Positions 9,151 to 17,312 of a DNA stretch of 36,968 nt are shown here, one piece after another. Position 1 is the stretch's first letter. The number at the start of each line of letters is the position of its first letter. The translations under genes and the position numbers were made by a program. The notes below the pieces were generated by a model, which did not search any database, had not been told where the DNA came from, and saw only the letters and a program-made list of their open reading frames with translations. The DNA comes from Paenibacillus rigui (GTDB lineage Bacteria; Bacillota; Bacilli; Paenibacillales; NBRC-103111): assembly GCF_002234615.1 (NCBI RefSeq), contig NZ_NMQW01000076.1, positions 1 through 36,968 of the forward strand, read 5' to 3'.

Positions 9151-9197
9151 AAAAAAACCGTTCCAGCAGTCTAAGTCGACCGATAGAACGGTTTTTT
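9151..9197. terminator. Bidirectional intrinsic terminator
   Basis: CCGTTC (9158-9163) pairs with GAACGG (9186-9191), with seven A on the left and six T on the right, so it can act in both directions. It separates the convergent MmyB-type regulator and msrAB genes. Confidence 0.85.
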
Positions 9198-9214
9198 AAA
9201 GCAAGCTATGCAAT

Positions 9215-10192
9215 TTAGTTGGCAAAAAGCTTCAGATAGTGCCCATACCCCTCTGCTTCCAGTTCGTCCTTCGGAATAAACCGCAGCGAAGCGGAATTGA
9301 TGCAGTACCTGAGCCCTGTCGGTGCCGGCCCGTCGTTAAACACATGCCCAAGATGGGAATCTCCCTCGCGGCTCCGTACCTCGGTACGGATCATCATGTG
9401 GCTGAAGTCGGATTTCTCCTTCACATTGCCCGGCAGAAGCGGCTTTGTGAAGCTCGGCCAGCCGCAGCCGGAGTCGAATTTATCCAACGAGCTGAACAGC
9501 GGTTCACCCGATACGATATCGACATAAATACCTTCTCTGTGATCATCCCAGAACTCATTGCGGAACGGCGGCTCCGTCGCATTGTTCTGCGTCACCTCGT
9601 ACTGGAGCGGAGTCAGGGTCTGCTTCAGCTTCTCTTTATCCTTGGTCACCTGCCAATGCTGCTCTATGAACGCATCGCGGCCCGAGCCCTTGCGGTACAT
9701 TTTGTAGCGGAATGGATTCTTCGTATGGTAATCCTGATGATACTCCTCCGCCGGATAAAATGCCGCAGCCGGGACGATAGGCGTCACGATGGGAGACTCG
9801 AATCGGCCGCTTTGCTCCAGCTTCTGCTTGGAGGCTTCGGCTAACCGCCGCTGCTCCTCACTATGGTAAAAGATCGAGGTCCGGTAGGATGAACCTCTGT
9901 CGTGGAACTGCCCGCCCGCGTCAGTCGGATCGATTTGCCGCCAGAACAGCTCCAGCAGCTGCTCATACGGCATAAGCTGCGGATCAAACGTAATCTGCAC
10001 CGCCTCGGCATGCCCTGTCGTTTCGGAGCAAACCTGCTCGTAGGTCGGGTTCTCGGTATGTCCTCCCGTATACCCAGAAACGACGCGAATAATGCCCGGC
10101 AGCTCCTCGAACGGGGTCACCATGCACCAGAAGCAGCCACCGGCGAAAGTAGCCAGCTCGTAGCCCTGTTCCTGTCCAACGAATGAACTCAT
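9215..10192 (-). CDS. msrAB: Bifunctional peptide-methionine sulfoxide reductase MsrA-MsrB
   Basis: This 325-residue fusion repairs oxidised methionine in proteins. The N-terminal MsrA domain reduces the S-epimer and shows the GCFWC motif with catalytic Cys20 and GYTGG downstream. The C-terminal MsrB domain reduces the R-epimer and shows [18 protein letters not shown] and [11 protein letters not shown], with catalytic Cys297. The MsrB half lacks the two CxxC pairs that bind structural zinc in the zinc form, so it is the zinc-free type. A GAGGAGGT site lies about 9 bases before the ATG. The enzyme is cytosolic and uses thioredoxin. It stands alone, and no PerR or Fur-like box was recognised upstream. 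Confidence 0.95.
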   Translation of the reverse strand: MSSFVGQEQGYELATFAGGCFWCMVTPFEELPGIIRVVSGYTGGHTENPTYEQVCSETTGHAEAVQITFDPQLMPYEQLLELFWRQIDPTDAGGQFHDRGSSYRTSIFYHSEEQRRLAEASKQKLEQSGRFESPIVTPIVPAAAFYPAEEYHQDYHTKNPFRYKMYRKGSGRDAFIEQHWQVTKDKEKLKQTLTPLQYEVTQNNATEPPFRNEFWDDHREGIYVDIVSGEPLFSSLDKFDSGCGWPSFTKPLLPGNVKEKSDFSHMMIRTEVRSREGDSHLGHVFNDGPAPTGLRYCINSASLRFIPKDELEAEGYGHYLKLFAN

Positions 10193-10300
10193 CTATTCAT
10201 GACCTCCTCATGGATTGTTATTGAATTGCATATGACTCTAGTATAGTCCATCCTGCTTTCAGGTTCCAATCCAAGGAAGGCATAGGCCCCCTACGTGAGC

Positions 10301-11065
10301 CTAGAGGTGAGAACCGCCGCTCGCATCGATCAGCTGCCCGGTGATCCAGCGGCTGTCCGGTGAAGCAAGAAATGCGGCAATATCCGCAACGTCCTCCGCA
10401 TGGCCCCATCGGCCGAATATGGAGAACTCCGCTCCGAATTGGCGCAACCCCGGATCCTCTAAGGCGCCGGCGTTCATATCGGTATCGATGAAGCCCGGCA
10501 TAATCGCATTGACTGTGATGCCACGGGGGCCCAACTGCTTGGATAGCGCGAGCGTCATCGGGTGGATAGCCCCTTTGCTCATACTGTATGCAGGAATGGT
10601 GGGCAGAGCGATTCTCGTGACAGCGGACGAGAGGTTAATGATCCGCCCTCCGTCCCGAAGACGCGGCAGCGCATGCTGCGTGACGAAAAACGGAGCCTTC
10701 ACATTGATATTCATCACTTCATCAAACGCAGCTTCCGATGTTTCTTCCATGGTCTGAACAAGACCGACACCTGCGTTATTGACCAAAATATCAAAGTAGT
10801 GATCGCCTGTACGTTGTATCCACTGCTCATCCAGCACGCTGTATAGCTGCTCTATGTTCTTGTGCGGGCCAAACTCCATACCAATGGCGAAGCCGGACCC
10901 GTAAGTTCGATCTAGCTCTTGGACAACCTGTTCGGCAGCTTCTTTATTTCTGCCATAGTGGACGGCGACCATGGCCCCCTCCTCCGCCAGACGGATGGCA
11001 ATGGCCCGTCCGATGCCTCTGCTTGCACCTGTCACTAATGCCTTTTTCCCTCTCAATTTCCCCAT
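10301..11065 (-). CDS. Short-chain dehydrogenase/reductase (SDR, classical)
   Basis: I choose ATG 11065 (254 residues) because GAGGAG lies 11 bases upstream and the Rossmann motif begins right after it. An in-frame start at 11188 would add 41 Cys-rich residues without family character. Motifs are the cofactor loop TGASRGIG, NNAGVG, catalytic Ser in INLSSAV, YSMSK (Tyr/Lys) and a C-terminal WITGQLIDASGG. Together they match the FabG-like 3-oxoacyl reductase branch of NAD(P)H-dependent SDRs. The substrate is undetermined. No clear terminator follows the gene. Confidence 0.85.
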   Translation of the reverse strand: MGKLRGKKALVTGASRGIGRAIAIRLAEEGAMVAVHYGRNKEAAEQVVQELDRTYGSGFAIGMEFGPHKNIEQLYSVLDEQWIQRTGDHYFDILVNNAGVGLVQTMEETSEAAFDEVMNINVKAPFFVTQHALPRLRDGGRIINLSSAVTRIALPTIPAYSMSKGAIHPMTLALSKQLGPRGITVNAIMPGFIDTDMNAGALEDPGLRQFGAEFSIFGRWGHAEDVADIAAFLASPDSRWITGQLIDASGGSHL

Positions 11066-11263
11066 TTCAACCCAGCTCCTCGTCCATAATTTTTTACAAA
11101 GACAGCAGCGTAATCCCTCGCATGGGAGCACCGTACCGCGTACAAGCTCTCTTATACAGGAAGGCGTTGCATGACAATAGGACTTCACCCGCTTCTTGTC
11201 TTGGTTATACCATAGGAGCGATTTTGCATTGTTGCTCTTTCATTCTTCCGCCAGGGATAAAAG

Positions 11264-11306
11264 GATCCGCCGTCCTTCAAGACGGCATGCGTTTATCAAG
11301 GCAAAC
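11264..11306 (+). repeat. Dispersed intergenic 40-bp repeat, copy 1 of 3
   Basis: This copy shares the core TTCAAGACGGCATGCGTT with copies at 21100-21141 and 25903-25945. In this copy CCGTC and GACGG can form a small hairpin, but that pairing is lost in the others, so the primary sequence is what is conserved. It lies in the 334-bp gap between the SDR start and the terminator of the LSm-like gene. Nothing else was recognised in the 11066-11263 stretch. Confidence 0.7.
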
Positions 11307-11322
11307 GGCCCGTCTACCCACC

Positions 11323-11372
11323 AAAAAAACGGACCCGATCCTCAACAAGAAAGAGGATGATCGGATCCGTTT
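11323..11372 (-). terminator. Intrinsic terminator of the LSm-like gene
   Basis: On the minus strand a long stem (AAACGGA with TCCGTTT, then CGATC and CTC segments pairing inward) is followed by seven T (complement of 11323-11329). It ends the small-gene cluster 12300-11400. Confidence 0.85.
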
Positions 11373-11399
11373 CTCACCTAAATCATTTAATTTACGGGA

Positions 11400-11717
11400 T
11401 TAAGTATACAGCAAGGTGATGACCAGCAAATTATACAGAACAAGCGGAAGAATAGCGTTGTTGTAAACATACGCTCCGGGACCAAAGAACCCGCGCTGTG
11501 CAACCGGTACACTTAAGTAAATGTGCCCTGGGTCCACCTGCACGATAATACCTTCATAGGTATGTCCGTCTAAGGTCTGGACCCGAACCCATTTGTTCAT
11601 GTTCTGCTTACCGATCGCTTGAACGCGGTCCTGCACATTTTTTAAAGTGGACACCGTTTCCGGATTTGCTTCGTACAGCACCTGCTCATGCTGCGCTCGA
11701 TATGGAGAGTAACTCAT
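11400..11717 (-). CDS. Small LSm/Sm-fold-like protein with hydrophobic C-terminus
   Basis: I choose ATG 11717 (105 residues) because AGGGAGGT lies six bases upstream. The longer ORF to 11897 would overlap the XRE gene and has no ribosome site. Residues 42-70 (KWVRVQTLDGHTYEGIIVQV, then IYLSV) have the strand-turn-strand pattern and G/D spacing of an Sm1 motif. The C-terminal 25 residues (from NNAILPLVLYNLL) form a hydrophobic segment that could insert in or lie on the membrane. Such short proteins are, to my recollection, common and uncharacterised in Paenibacillaceae. RNA binding or ring formation is only a fold-based inference. It is the last gene of the possible riboswitch-headed cluster. 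Confidence 0.7.
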   Translation of the reverse strand: MSYSPYRAQHEQVLYEANPETVSTLKNVQDRVQAIGKQNMNKWVRVQTLDGHTYEGIIVQVDPGHIYLSVPVAQRGFFGPGAYVYNNAILPLVLYNLLVITLLYT

Positions 11718-11738
11718 ACGTAAACCTCCCTGGGCTTT

Positions 11739-11755
11739 AATACTCACAGCGTATT
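11739..11755. promoter_or_regulatory. Palindrome upstream of the LSm-like gene, possible XRE operator
   Basis: AATAC (11739-11743) and GTATT (11751-11755) form a perfect 5-bp inverted repeat with a 7-base spacer, 21 bases upstream of the LSm-like start. The preceding gene encodes an XRE regulator, so an operator is possible. No second copy was found elsewhere in the cluster. Confidence 0.3.
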
Positions 11756-11841
11756 CAAACGCCCAGCCGGAGGTTCCCCTTCCCTGTAATTTAATCGTGA
11801 AGTCCACAACCGTGAGCAGCCGGCCTTCCGTGACAGGCAGG

Positions 11842-12090
11842 TCAGGTGGCTCCCCTTCCTCCTCCCGGGCCTCCGGCATCCACCGGCCGCAGCTCATACA
11901 GCTCCTTAACGTTGCAGTCCAGCGTATCTGCGATAGATATTGCTGTTTTTAGCGGCATGACCCGCTTGTTTTCCATGTAATCCGACAGGCGCTCGGGTCT
12001 AACCTGCAGAGCCCCAGCCAGCTCCCCTACCGACATGCCGGATTGCAGCAGCCTTTCGTGAAGCAAGCAGCGGCCCAAATCAAGCTTCAT
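11842..12090 (-). CDS. Small XRE-family HTH regulator
   Basis: I choose ATG 12090 (82 residues), with GGAGGT seven bases upstream; the in-frame start at 12105 sits on the wrong side of that site. Nearly the whole protein is one helix-turn-helix domain (LLQSGMSVGELAGALQV, then RLSDYMENKRVMPLKTAISI, then DCNVKELYEL), followed by a Gly-rich tail. It resembles the Cro/SinR-type DNA-binding fold without an extra sensing domain. It begins 36 bases after the 57-residue membrane peptide gene and is followed 124 bases later by the LSm-like gene, so all three may be cotranscribed. The target is unknown. Confidence 0.8.
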   Translation of the reverse strand: MKLDLGRCLLHERLLQSGMSVGELAGALQVRPERLSDYMENKRVMPLKTAISIADTLDCNVKELYELRPVDAGGPGGGRGAT

Positions 12091-12126
12091 GAGCACGACC
12101 TCCATTTATCCGGGTAGTTACACGAT

Positions 12127-12300
12127 TTAGCATAGCCATAAAATACAGGTCATAAGCCAAAGGAATCCCCACCATTTACGGAACCAGTTCCCTTTACGTT
12201 TACGGCCTCCGTCGTCCGCCCACATCCATGCCTTCCGCGCTTTGGCCTCAATCTCGTTCCGGTTCAGCTCCATTTGCTGCTGCAAGTCTCCCCACCACAT
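12127..12300 (-). CDS. Trp-rich 57-residue predicted membrane peptide, riboswitch-linked
   Basis: I do not recognise this protein. ATG 12300 is preceded by AAAGGGGGAGA, an excellent ribosome site; the longer ORF to 12396 would run through the upstream terminator. The product starts MWWGD, has a charged amphipathic middle (residues 10-40, rich in E, K and R, with GGRKRKG) and ends in a single hydrophobic segment (about residues 40-57, WFRKWWGFLWLMTCILWLC). Nine of 57 residues are Trp. A C-terminally anchored peptide with the positive patch on the cytosolic side is plausible. It is the first gene after the ykkC-type leader and its terminator, so it is the direct regulatory target. Coding status rests on the ribosome site, the position and the structured composition. 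Confidence 0.6.
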   Translation of the reverse strand: MWWGDLQQQMELNRNEIEAKARKAWMWADDGGRKRKGNWFRKWWGFLWLMTCILWLC

Positions 12301-12320
12301 ACAATCTCCCCCTTTATATG

Positions 12321-12370
12321 AAAAAAAAGCCCACAAGAAAGCTCCCAAACGGAACTTTCCGAGGACTTTT
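12321..12370 (-). terminator. Intrinsic terminator overlapping the ykkC-type aptamer
   Basis: On the minus strand AAAAGTCC (12370-12363) pairs with GGGCTTTT, and inside it AAAGTTCC pairs with GGGAGCTTT. Eight T follow (12328-12321), ending about 10 bases before the ribosome site of the 57-residue gene. The 5' strand of the stem is part of the aptamer's conserved 3' region, so the terminator and the folded aptamer exclude each other. Confidence 0.8.
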
Positions 12371-12466
12371 ATTCCTACGGTGTAAAGCGGGGCCAACCCG
12401 CTCCTGTATCACTTGGTTCGAACCGAAGCCTCTTCCGTGTGCCTCGTCGGATCCCTAGATATCTTC
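12350..12466 (-). promoter_or_regulatory. ykkC-superfamily riboswitch (subtype 2-like: ppGpp/PRPP group)
   Basis: Read 5' to 3' on the minus strand, the leader contains the landmark strings of this superfamily in order: CUAGGGAUCCG (12458-12448), AACCAAGUGAUACAG (12418-12404), a GC-rich hairpin (AGCGGG/CCCGCU, about 12402-12386), UACACCGU (12384-12377) and AGGAAUAAAAGUCCU (12376-12362). UAUC/GAUA forms the closing helix. Subtype 1 (guanidine) has CCGAGAG where this RNA has CCAAGUGAUAC, so subtype 2 fits better. The 3' end (GGAAAGUU) resembles the ppGpp form more than the PRPP form as I remember them. Ligand binding should block the overlapping terminator, giving an ON switch. The match is from memory of the consensus, without a covariance-model score. 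Confidence 0.75.
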
Positions 12467-12479
12467 CACGTTGTGTAGC

Positions 12480-12509
12480 ATTGTACGATAGCCTAACGGG
12501 GGTTAGCAA
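12480..12509 (-). promoter_or_regulatory. Promoter of the riboswitch-led small-gene cluster
   Basis: On the minus strand TTGCTA (12509-12504) is followed after 18 bases by TACAAT (12485-12480). The predicted start near 12473 places the aptamer at the very 5' end of the transcript, as expected for a riboswitch. A small hairpin (CTAAC/GTTAG) lies within the spacer. Confidence 0.6.
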
Positions 12510-12601
12510 AAGTCATTTTGTCCCATGTAAGCGAAAACATCCCATTCAAGCACATTCTTTTGCCGTCTATCGTCTCCTCTCGAATTTCCAGCAACATTTA
12601 T

Positions 12602-13786
12602 TTATGGTACTCTTCCATTCGTAACCAACCGAACAGAAGTGTTATTTTTACTGTTTGTAGATTTTTTATTTGATTGTGTTTCTGATTTTGTTCGATCTCG
12701 AGAAATACTAAGTAAAATTCCCATCCCTAATAGAGTAACCATCATAGAGGACCCTCCATAGCTGATCAACGGAAGCGTGACCCCAGTCATCGGTATGGTA
12801 TTTGTAACTCCTCCCATATTAATAAAAGCTTGGATTCCGATTATACTAGCAATGCCAACGCCAATCAAAGTTCCGAAAATTTCCTTACTGCGGAGCGCAA
12901 CGAGGATACAACGCCATATAAAAGCAAGGTAAATCAATAAAAAGAATGAACCCCCTATAAATCCCAGTTCTTCTCCAATAACTGAAAATATAAAGTCGTT
13001 ATAAGGTAATGGTAAGTAGTTAAGCTTCTGTATACTTTGTCCTAATCCTGCTCCTGTGACCCTACCGTGACCAAGAGCATAGAGTGATTGGATTATCTGG
13101 TAACCGTTACCTTGCGGATCCGACCATGGATTCAAATAAGTTGTAATTCGATTCATTCGGTAATCATGTTCTCCGTCATTTAAAATTATGTTGATCGAGT
13201 AGACGATCGTTATAAAAAATGCCCCAATGGCCGCAGTAATAGCAAAATGTTTTATTCTAGCGCCGGCAACAAAAATGACAATCATGGTACTACTTACTAA
13301 AATGGCCGTTGACCCAAAATCCGGCTGAAGCATAATAAGTGCCGATATGAACAGGACTACAGCGATTGGTGGGATGAACCCTTTCTTGAAATCACTAACC
13401 ATCTCCAATTTCTTGCTTAGTAAATTAGCTACGTAAATAATTACCGCCAGTTTGGCGAATTCAGCAGGTTGAATTGTAAAGCTGCCCAGAGCAATCCAAC
13501 TCGTTGCGTTATTCTTATTCACTCCAATGATCGGTGTTATCAGAAGCAATATCGTGACTCCAATAAAAGCCGGTATGATCCATTTACGTAGTTTTCTATA
13601 ATCTATGTTCATAAATAACAACATGAGAAATACGCCTAAGCAAGTGCTAATAAGTTGACGTATCGCAATACCGCTTCCAAGCGCCATGCTTGCACTATAC
13701 ACAAAAATAAGACCGAAGCAAATTAAAAAAAACGTTAAAAACAACAATAAAAAGTCGGGCTTTCCCCGTTTGATTAGCTCATTCAT
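12602..13786 (-). CDS. FtsW/RodA/SpoVE-family (SEDS) peptidoglycan polymerase
   Basis: This is a SEDS glycosyltransferase with about ten membrane segments. Motifs include FGLIFVYSAS in TM1, SFTIQPAEFAKLA, the extracellular loop with NPWSDPQGNGYQIIQSLYAL, GEELGFIG and a C-terminal MTGVTLPLISYGGSS. These match the FtsW/SpoVE branch better than RodA. SEDS proteins polymerise lipid II together with a class-B PBP. I use ATG 13786 (394 residues), though GTG 13807 is in frame too. Neither has a ribosome site; the only good one (AGGGAGG, about 13834-13828) serves a 14-codon reading frame in another phase that ends over ATG 13786. The gene is AT-rich (about 40% GC by eye) compared with its neighbours, and no PBP gene is adjacent. 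Confidence 0.88.
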   Translation of the reverse strand: MNELIKRGKPDFLLLFLTFFLICFGLIFVYSASMALGSGIAIRQLISTCLGVFLMLLFMNIDYRKLRKWIIPAFIGVTILLLITPIIGVNKNNATSWIALGSFTIQPAEFAKLAVIIYVANLLSKKLEMVSDFKKGFIPPIAVVLFISALIMLQPDFGSTAILVSSTMIVIFVAGARIKHFAITAAIGAFFITIVYSINIILNDGEHDYRMNRITTYLNPWSDPQGNGYQIIQSLYALGHGRVTGAGLGQSIQKLNYLPLPYNDFIFSVIGEELGFIGGSFFLLIYLAFIWRCILVALRSKEIFGTLIGVGIASIIGIQAFINMGGVTNTIPMTGVTLPLISYGGSSMMVTLLGMGILLSISRDRTKSETQSNKKSTNSKNNTSVRLVTNGRVP

Positions 13787-13918
13787 GGCATCGCAAAATT
13801 CGTGCACACATCGTTTGACCCAAGATAAAACCTCCCTTAAATGGTAAAATATATTAAATTATATCATAATGTTCAAGGAATAAAAAAGTAAGATATGGTC
13901 ATCCCATGTATGGACATT

Positions 13919-13955
13919 AAAAAACAGCCTTCGCTCTTTTTGAGCTAAGGCTGTT
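13919..13955 (-). terminator. Second intrinsic terminator between the chemoreceptor and ftsW-like genes
   Basis: On the minus strand AACAGCCTT pairs with AAGGCTGTT (13955-13947 with 13931-13923), with an inner GCTC/GAGC stem and a run of T at the end. It lies 112 bases before the ftsW-like gene and isolates it from the chemoreceptor transcript. Confidence 0.85.
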
Positions 13956-13990
13956 CAAAGTGTCGATAAAAGTCCTTTGGACGAACAGAC

Positions 13991-14037
13991 AAAAAAACAG
14001 GCTCCCCTCTGCCCGCCACCTGCCGAGGGAAACCTGT
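13991..14037 (-). terminator. First intrinsic terminator after the chemoreceptor gene
   Basis: On the minus strand ACAGG pairs with CCTGT, and CCCTC with GAGGG inside it. Seven T follow (complement of 13991-13997). It ends the transcript that begins at the cyclic-di-GMP riboswitch or at the MFS gene. Confidence 0.85.
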
Positions 14038-14059
14038 AATCTCCTAGCTATACCAACAG

Positions 14060-16096
14060 CTAGATTCTGAATTGATTGACCAACGATTTCAGCTGCTCGG
14101 ACATCCCAGACAGATGCGCCGCCGAAGCGGAAATTTCCTGTACCGATGCGAGCTGCTCCTCTGCAGCGGCCGACAGCTCCTGGGTCCCCGCATTCGATTG
14201 CTCGGCGACCTTCACCACCTCGTGAATCGATTCTGTCACCTGTGCCGTACTCTCCGCCATCAGATTCGATGCCGAGGACACCTCCTGAATCTGCTGCACG
14301 ACCCGATCGATGGACGAGCGGATTTCCTCGAAGGAATGACCGGCGACATTGACCATGTCCATGCCTTCTTTTACTTCCCGCATCGCCGCCTCCATCGCTT
14401 TGACCGTGTGCCCTGTCTCCTCCTGGATCGACTGCACCACTTCCGAGATTTGCTGTGCGGAAACCGCCGATTGCTCGGCAAGCTTGCGCACCTCTCCGGC
14501 TACGACGGCGAAGCCTTTACCCTGTTCTCCCGCCCGTGCCGCCTCAATCGCGGCATTCAAGGACAGCAGGTTCGTCTGCGCGGAAATCGCGCTAATCATC
14601 TCGATGGCCTGCGTGACCTGCTCGGACCGCTCGCCTAGTCCTTTGACCGCTTCAGCCAAGCCGCTGACCGTCTGATGAATGGAATGCATCTGCTCCGTGA
14701 CAGACTGAATCGCAATAAAGCCTTCCGTCGCCTTATTCGACGAATACGTCGAGGTCGACGACGCACTCTCCGCATTCGCGGAAATTTGCTGCGCGCTCGC
14801 CGAAATTTCCGAGATCGCTCTGGAGCTTTCATCGACGAAGCGGACCTGCTGTTCTACTCCCGCAGACAGCTGCTGCACAGTTACCACGACCTGCTCGCTT
14901 GTTTTGTTCGTCTGCTCGGAGCTGACCGACAGCTCCGAGGAGGACGCCGCAAGCTGCGAGGAGCTGTTGCGCACCTCCAGCAGAATGGAATGAAGCGCGT
15001 CGGCCATCTGGTTGAAGCTGATCCCGACCTGACCGATCTCGTCCTGCTTCTTCACCTGTACCCGTTCCGTCAGATCCCCTTGGCTGATCTTCTGTGTAGC
15101 CAGGCGCAGACGGTTCAACGGACGCAAAATCGACATGATCATGAAATAGACGATGATTGCCCCAACTAGGAGGGAAACAGAAATGACGGCGATCGTCCGA
15201 TCCAGCACGGGCTTCGCCAAATCGTTGATTTCAATGGCTGACATATTGCCGGCCACCTTCCAGCCCGTGGTCGGGTTGGTCGTATAAATCATTTTCTTAG
15301 GCTCATCCTTGAAAATGTAATCGTATTTGCCCGTCTCCATGCCCGGCTGGTACATCACTTCATTGTGTGGACTTGTCGGCGTACCGATCTTGTTCGTCGG
15401 ATGAAGGAGGAACTGCTTGTTTTTCGAATAAATGACGATGTACCCGGCTTTCCCGATATGCACATCCTTCGTCAGCTGCTTGATCTCCTCGAGGTTCAGC
15501 TGAATCGCCACCACACCGGACTGGTCAGGCAGCGCCTTGGCTATCGTAATTACGATGCCGCCGAACAGTGCATCCTGGTAAGGATCCGTCATGATCAGCT
15601 TGTCCTTGCCTTTGGCTTCCTTGTACCATTGTGCTTCCTTGGGCTTGTAATCCTGCGGAACCTTCAGGTCGCTCGACGCCGTTACCAGCTGTCCGTCTTC
15701 CGTGGCGAGCACCGGAGGCTTGCTCTCCGGATGCTCATTTAGAAAATCCTGCATGGCAGCAAGCGTGCGGGGACCGCTTTTGCCAGAGGAAGCCTTCAGC
15801 TCCCCGGCAATTTCTTGCGTCAGCACATCAAGCTCCTTCTCCCTGCTCAGGATCAGGTTATTGATGTACATATTCGTTAGAGCTACATTCTCCGAAGCGC
15901 TGGCCATCAGCAGCTGTTCGATCTGCGACTTGGATGTATTGAACGTAATCCAGCCGATCAAAAGCCCGGGCACGAGCAAAATCAGAAGAGATAAAATAAA
16001 CAGCCTTGCTTTCACGCTGCTCAAGCTCCACTTGAACTTGGGCACTCTTGCCGAAGCTTTCAGCTTCTTCGGTTTGGGTTTCGGTTGGTTCATCAT
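14060..16096 (-). CDS. Methyl-accepting chemotaxis protein with Cache-type sensor
   Basis: This 678-residue transmembrane chemoreceptor has a basic N-terminus, TM1 at about residues 31-51, and a periplasm-facing dCache-like sensor (about 55-295) with the typical QWYKEA, TDPYQDA and [12 protein letters not shown] elements. TM2 (about 300-320), HAMP (about 322-375) and a long coiled-coil signalling domain follow. The kinase-control tip reads [20 protein letters not shown], which identifies an intact MCP. It relays ligand binding to CheA/CheW. It lies 30 bases downstream of the MFS gene, probably cotranscribed, so transport and sensing of the same compound are possible. The gene has two terminators behind it. 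Confidence 0.93.
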   Translation of the reverse strand: MMNQPKPKPKKLKASARVPKFKWSLSSVKARLFILSLLILLVPGLLIGWITFNTSKSQIEQLLMASASENVALTNMYINNLILSREKELDVLTQEIAGELKASSGKSGPRTLAAMQDFLNEHPESKPPVLATEDGQLVTASSDLKVPQDYKPKEAQWYKEAKGKDKLIMTDPYQDALFGGIVITIAKALPDQSGVVAIQLNLEEIKQLTKDVHIGKAGYIVIYSKNKQFLLHPTNKIGTPTSPHNEVMYQPGMETGKYDYIFKDEPKKMIYTTNPTTGWKVAGNMSAIEINDLAKPVLDRTIAVISVSLLVGAIIVYFMIMSILRPLNRLRLATQKISQGDLTERVQVKKQDEIGQVGISFNQMADALHSILLEVRNSSSQLAASSSELSVSSEQTNKTSEQVVVTVQQLSAGVEQQVRFVDESSRAISEISASAQQISANAESASSTSTYSSNKATEGFIAIQSVTEQMHSIHQTVSGLAEAVKGLGERSEQVTQAIEMISAISAQTNLLSLNAAIEAARAGEQGKGFAVVAGEVRKLAEQSAVSAQQISEVVQSIQEETGHTVKAMEAAMREVKEGMDMVNVAGHSFEEIRSSIDRVVQQIQEVSSASNLMAESTAQVTESIHEVVKVAEQSNAGTQELSAAAEEQLASVQEISASAAHLSGMSEQLKSLVNQFRI

Positions 16097-16126
16097 CGCT
16101 ATATACCTGCCTATCCAAAAGTCTTA

Positions 16127-17293
16127 TTATTGTGATGAGACCGGCTTGCGGTTCGGGGAACCGGATGCAGCCGAGCCTGCAAACATATAATTGCTAACAA
16201 GTGCCAATACAATCGTACCTACGGTTAATCCGACAAGTCCGTGCCAAGCGAACCGGCTCCACAACAATCCGGGCACGAACGCCCCCAAGCTCCCTCCTAC
16301 ATAGAAAAAAACAAGGTAGAGCGAGGATGCAGCCCCTCTCGCCTTCGTGGCGATGTCCGTCACATAAGCGGTTGTTGCCGATTGAGAGGCAAAATTGCCC
16401 AGAGCCAAAATCGAGGCACCGATTAAAAGTGCCGGAAGCGTAGGCCACAGGGTCAGAAGAATGCCTGCGGCACCGATCAAATGCCCCAGCGCCATCGTCG
16501 CTCTGCGCCCGACCCGGTCCGACCAGTAACCTGCCATCGGAGCGGAGAAGACACCGAACACATAAGCCCCATACAAAAAAGAAATTTGCGTGACGCTGAG
16601 CCTGAACGGCTCCCCCGCCGCATAAAAGGGAAGATACGTAAAAAAACCGATAAAAGCGAAGAATTGGGAGAACCCGATCAGAAACGTGCCGAGCAGCGCC
16701 CGATTCCGCAAATGATCGAGAAAACCGGTCCGGTCCTTGCTTGCCTTTTGCTTGGAAGCCGGGAGCAGCCACCAGACCAGAGCACTGACGAGGGCAGATA
16801 ATACGGCAATCCAGCCGAATACCGCATGCCATGAGAAGGTCTCGGCTATCGGTCCGGCAATGACCCTGCCGACCAGTCCTCCGGCCACTGTAGCGCTTAC
16901 ATAAATTCCCAAAACACGACCTCTTTGCGCAGATGGAAATTCCTCCGATGCATAGGCGACAAGCACCGCCGTTACGCCGGGAATGCAGAGGCCATGCAGC
17001 CCCCTCCACACCAGCATCCAGGCAAAGGAGTCCGTCACCGTCAGCATTGCGCTCGGAACGACCAGCAGCAGGCTTGCGATCCCTACTACCGTCTTCCGGT
17101 CCCATCGGTCAAAGAAGGGAGCGAGCACAAAGGAAGAAACGGCTAGACATATGATGGTGACCGATATGGTCAAGCTGGCCGTAGCAATGGAAATGCCGTA
17201 CTGCTCCGCGAACAGCGGCAGCAGCGGCTGGGGCGCATACAGCAAAATAAACACGCTCATGGTCGCCAGAAAAATGAGGATGATTCGCCCCAT
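16127..17293 (-). CDS. MFS transporter, YnfM/AraJ-like 12-TM exporter
   Basis: This 388-residue protein has 12 hydrophobic segments. It carries LYAPQPLLPLFAEQYG in the first segment, a PFFDRWDRKTVVG motif-A loop, GYWSDRVGRRATM in the second half and GGLVGRVIAGPIAE near TM5. These match the YnfM-like subgroup of 12-TM drug or metabolite exporters. An AAAGGAG site lies six bases before the ATG. A perfect 10-bp stem-loop separates it from the upstream citrate synthase gene, and the chemoreceptor gene follows after 30 bases. The substrate is unknown. Confidence 0.85.
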   Translation of the reverse strand: MGRIILIFLATMSVFILLYAPQPLLPLFAEQYGISIATASLTISVTIICLAVSSFVLAPFFDRWDRKTVVGIASLLLVVPSAMLTVTDSFAWMLVWRGLHGLCIPGVTAVLVAYASEEFPSAQRGRVLGIYVSATVAGGLVGRVIAGPIAETFSWHAVFGWIAVLSALVSALVWWLLPASKQKASKDRTGFLDHLRNRALLGTFLIGFSQFFAFIGFFTYLPFYAAGEPFRLSVTQISFLYGAYVFGVFSAPMAGYWSDRVGRRATMALGHLIGAAGILLTLWPTLPALLIGASILALGNFASQSATTAYVTDIATKARGAASSLYLVFFYVGGSLGAFVPGLLWSRFAWHGLVGLTVGTIVLALVSNYMFAGSAASGSPNRKPVSSQ

Positions 17294-17312
17294 AGGGAAC
17301 TCCTTTCGATCT

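Noticed and set aside
11271-11290. Resemblance of the repeat core to a sequencing-adapter end (AAGACGGCAT)
   Set aside because: The shared string is only about ten bases. The three copies differ in flanks and have conserved longer context, so contamination is not a good explanation.
11718-11897. N-terminal 60-codon extension of the LSm-like gene
   Set aside because: It overlaps the end of the XRE gene and lacks a ribosome site, whereas the internal ATG 11717 has an ideal one.
12301-12396. N-terminal 32-codon extension of the 57-residue peptide
   Set aside because: It would translate through the riboswitch terminator stem and U-tract; ATG 12300 has a perfect ribosome site.
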